From: Hyaloraphidium curvatum
Taxonomy: Eukaryota > Monoblepharomycota > Hyaloraphidiomycetes > Hyaloraphidiales > Hyaloraphidiaceae
Assembly: GCA_025558095.1 (NCBI GenBank)
Contig: JAIVFI010000008.1
Location: 248,001-312,000 of the forward strand
Reading direction: 5' to 3'
DNA: 64,000 nucleotides
Shown: positions 62,192-64,000 of the stretch, in pieces
Numbering within the stretch: position 1 is the first letter of the stretch
Layout: the number at the start of each line of letters is the position of its first letter
Notes under the pieces: generated by a model
Seen by the model: only the letters and a program-made list of their open reading frames with translations
Database searches by the model: none
What the model was told of the DNA's origin: nothing
Made by a program: the position numbers and the translations under genes

Positions 62192-62389
62192 ATGTCCGCG
62201 CAGCTGCCCGTGTCGCAGGACCGCGCCGACGAGAAGGACCACCCGCAGATCCGCTCCTCCGACATGCCGGACTCCTCGAAGGTCCCCCCTCCGTACGGCA
62301 CCCGCTCGCACGAAGTGGAATGGTGGCGCTTGGCGTGGGTGCCAGCCGCCGCCGCGGCGTTCGCGGTGGCTTGGGCGGTGCGGAAGTGA
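62192..62389 (+). CDS. Small candidate tail-anchored protein (65 aa)
   Basis: 65 codons from ATG to TGA, intronless. A hydrophilic N-terminus rich in Asp, Ser and Pro (DMPDSSKVPPPYGTRSHEV) is followed by a single hydrophobic helix, WWRLAWVPAAAAAFAVAWAV, ending RK. A lone C-terminal TM with two basic residues is the outline of a tail-anchored ER or mitochondrial outer membrane protein. The placement, divergent from a well-supported gene at 265 bp, favours a real gene. I do not recognise the family, and a chance ORF of this size is possible in GC-rich DNA. Confidence 0.5.
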   Translation: MSAQLPVSQDRADEKDHPQIRSSDMPDSSKVPPPYGTRSHEVEWWRLAWVPAAAAAFAVAWAVRK

Positions 62390-62696
62390 GCGCCACGCCG
62401 CTCGGACTTTCCTCGGACTCGTTCTCCGGTGCGGACGGACTCCACTCGGGCCCCTGGAGGCCTCAATGACACTTGCTCCATGCTGGGCAACCGGTCTTTC
62501 TCAGTCCTATGTAGTGCAACTTAGCAGATACAAAATAGTCTCGCAACACTCGATCCGCGCAGTGCTCTTCGCCTCTCTCGTCCGTCGTCCGGTGCCCCTC
62601 CACGCAGCCGCCACACCTCCCCCCACCCTCGGCCCGGGCCAGCACGGTCCCCACGTCCGCCGCCTCGCACCCCGCCAAGGACACAGTTCCGCGGTC
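62390..62696. other. Convergent intergenic, 307 bp
   Basis: 3' flanks of the small ORF and the aspartic protease. No gene supported. Confidence 0.45.
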
Positions 62697-64000
62697 CTAG
62701 ACGGCGCACCCGACGGCCCACAACAGGGAAAGCACCACCGGGCCCCACGCAAGCCCCGGACGATCCATCCCCTTTGATCCGCCGGGCCTGCTCGTCGGAG
62801 TCGGCGGGACCGCCGTCCCTGTCGCCGTCGCCGTCGCCCACGCGCACGCCGGCGCCGGCGCCGGCATCGCCGCCAACCCACCCACCTCCGCGTCCCCCAC
62901 CCCGCACCCCCGCGCCTCGGCCACGTGCTCCAGCCCGTTCGCCTCGTCGATCGCCACCGCGCGGCCGCGGACAAAGGGGATGCCCAGGACGGAGAAGGCG
63001 CCCGGCTGGCCGGGGGTGAGGTAGAATTTCCAGCTCGGGGAGGCGGGGGAGGTGAGCGCCGCTCCTAGAGGCTGAGAAGCGTTGAGCGCCGCCAGGATGG
63101 GGAAGAAGTAGGCTTGCGGCGGGAGCAGGTAGGATGCGCGCTGCGGGGTGCCCGACGTCGAGCCGAGCACGAGCGTCACGTTCGGCCAGGCCGACAGTTC
63201 TGCATAGGTGAGCAGCCGCGGGTTGAAGTTTGACGCGGTGCATGTTGCGGCGGTGCAGCCCGGCAGGGCAGACGCCTGGGCGGCGAGGAGGGAGGTGAGC
63301 GCCGCGTACGCATTGGGACTCAGCTGGATGGTCTCGGTGCCTGTCGAGGGAATACAGTCAGCGCTCGCGCCGACGACGATGCTTCCCCGAGCATTCGCCC
63401 CCGAGCGTTCGCCCACCAGAGTCGATCAGAATCCCCTGCGTCCCCTCGTCGACGGCGGAAACGGGGCCTCCGCCAACCCCGATCCCGACGATGCTGGCCT
63501 CGATCGATCCCGGTTTGGCCACCGACGCGTTGGACGGCGGCGCGGTATTCATCGGCCAGGAAACGTACGCCGTCCTGTTCGCGGCGAGGTCCAGCGCACC
63601 CCACGTCACGGTACCCCCGAACTGCCCCCCGAAGCAGAGTGTAAACACCTGCGGCAGCCCGAGCGCGGCCGACAGCTGCGCAGGAAAGTTCGGGTACGGC
63701 GGCCCCGCCGCGGCCGCCGTGCCGACGGGGTTGAGCAGCGCGCTCCGCACGCCGACGATGCCGTCCACGTCCGAATTGTTGGGCAGGAACGCGGTGCGCT
63801 CGTACATGCCCGCGAACATCGCCGGGATCGAGACGTTGCCCGCCCCGGGCAGCGAGACGCTGTCGTTGAACACGGCGCCCTTCCAGCTGGCGCCGCTGAC
63901 GTAGCCGACCTGCTGCCCGCACTGCGGCGGGAAGCTCCCCGCCGTGCAGAACCCCCCGCAGAACCCCGCCGTGCAGGAAACGGGCGCCGCCGAGGCCGAC
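62697..64000 (-). CDS. GPI-type secreted aspartic protease (pepsin family A1), 5' part outside window
   Basis: The 3' portion only. Exons >64000-63417 and 63340-62697, with a 76-nt intron. Family landmarks: a Cys-rich strand (CTAGFCGGFCTAGSFPPQC), DVDGIVGVRSALLNP, the second catalytic motif TQGILIDSGTETIQLSP (recreated at the splice junction) and LGIPFVRGRAVAIDEAN. The first catalytic Asp lies beyond the window. Sequons (NDSV, NVSI, NRTA, NASV, NVTL, NASQ) mark a secreted product. The C-terminus has an Ala/Thr/Pro/Ser stretch and then a hydrophobic end (WGPVVLSLLWAVGCAV), the pattern of a GPI attachment signal. It would cleave proteins at the cell surface or wall. Confidence 0.87.

Noticed and set aside
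1-64000. tRNA, rRNA, CRISPR arrays or riboswitches
   Set aside because: No B-box-like GGTTCGAATCC motif with a cloverleaf, no spaced direct repeats and no rRNA-like segment were noticed by eye. A tRNAscan or Rfam run would be needed to be sure.

Overview
The window looks like a contig piece from a GC-rich fungus. Genes carry many short spliceosomal introns (mostly 48-90 nt) with GTGGGT- or GTGCGT-like 5' splice sites, CTGAC/CTCAC/CTAAC-like branch sequences and TAG/CAG ends. The gene set fits a fungus: a PHO80-type cyclin, SNF5/SFH1, a MADS-box factor of the SRF/MCM1 type, a GPR1/FUN34/YaaH acetate transporter, a hybrid histidine kinase, an SLC4/Bor1-type anion exchanger and a chromodomain Ty3/gypsy retrotransposon. 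An early-diverging (chytrid-like) lineage is my inference; nothing here fixes the species. All exon models were built by eye from reading frames and splice signals. Most were checked by the summed exon length being divisible by three and by family alignment from memory.

Layout. 1-12.7 kb is ordinary housekeeping sequence: a 5'-truncated ELO elongase, an ankyrin nuclear protein, SNF5/SFH1 sharing a 141-bp divergent promoter with a mitochondrial citrate carrier, a PHO80-like cyclin and a sensorless hybrid histidine kinase. 12.7-14.3 kb shows no gene I can support. 14.3-40.6 kb is a 10-kb inverted repeat with a 6.2-kb unique spacer. Each arm holds one head-to-head pair of secreted-protein genes: a giant protein with a LamG-like domain and a Thr-rich stalk, and an 882/883-residue protein of repeated beta-sandwich-like modules. 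The spacer holds a predicted C45 acyltransferase-methyltransferase fusion, a two-TM protein, a haloalkane dehalogenase-like hydrolase and a saccharopine-dehydrogenase-like oxidoreductase. 40.7-44.2 kb has an SLC4-type transporter, a glyoxalase-fold protein and an unknown protein. 44.86-50.34 kb is a complete LTR retrotransposon with identical LTRs and a 5-bp target duplication. 50.5-64 kb has the acetate transporter, an actin pair, a MADS-box factor, a peroxisomal dienoyl-CoA isomerase, a PB1-UBA-like protein, a small tail-anchored ORF and a 3' fragment of a GPI-type aspartic protease.

The most unusual locus is 52.2-57.1 kb. Two genes diverge from a 143-bp promoter. One encodes an otherwise conventional actin carrying a 34-residue N-terminal targeting-like extension. 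The other encodes a signal-peptide protein with propeller-like repeats fused to a divergent actin fold rich in N-glycosylation sequons. Together they suggest an actin-family system acting outside the cytosol (ER/extracellular or mitochondrial). The second striking feature is the inverted repeat. Its arms are nearly identical in two long tracts but clearly diverged at the promoters and N-terminal exons, which is the mosaic expected from gene conversion between arms.
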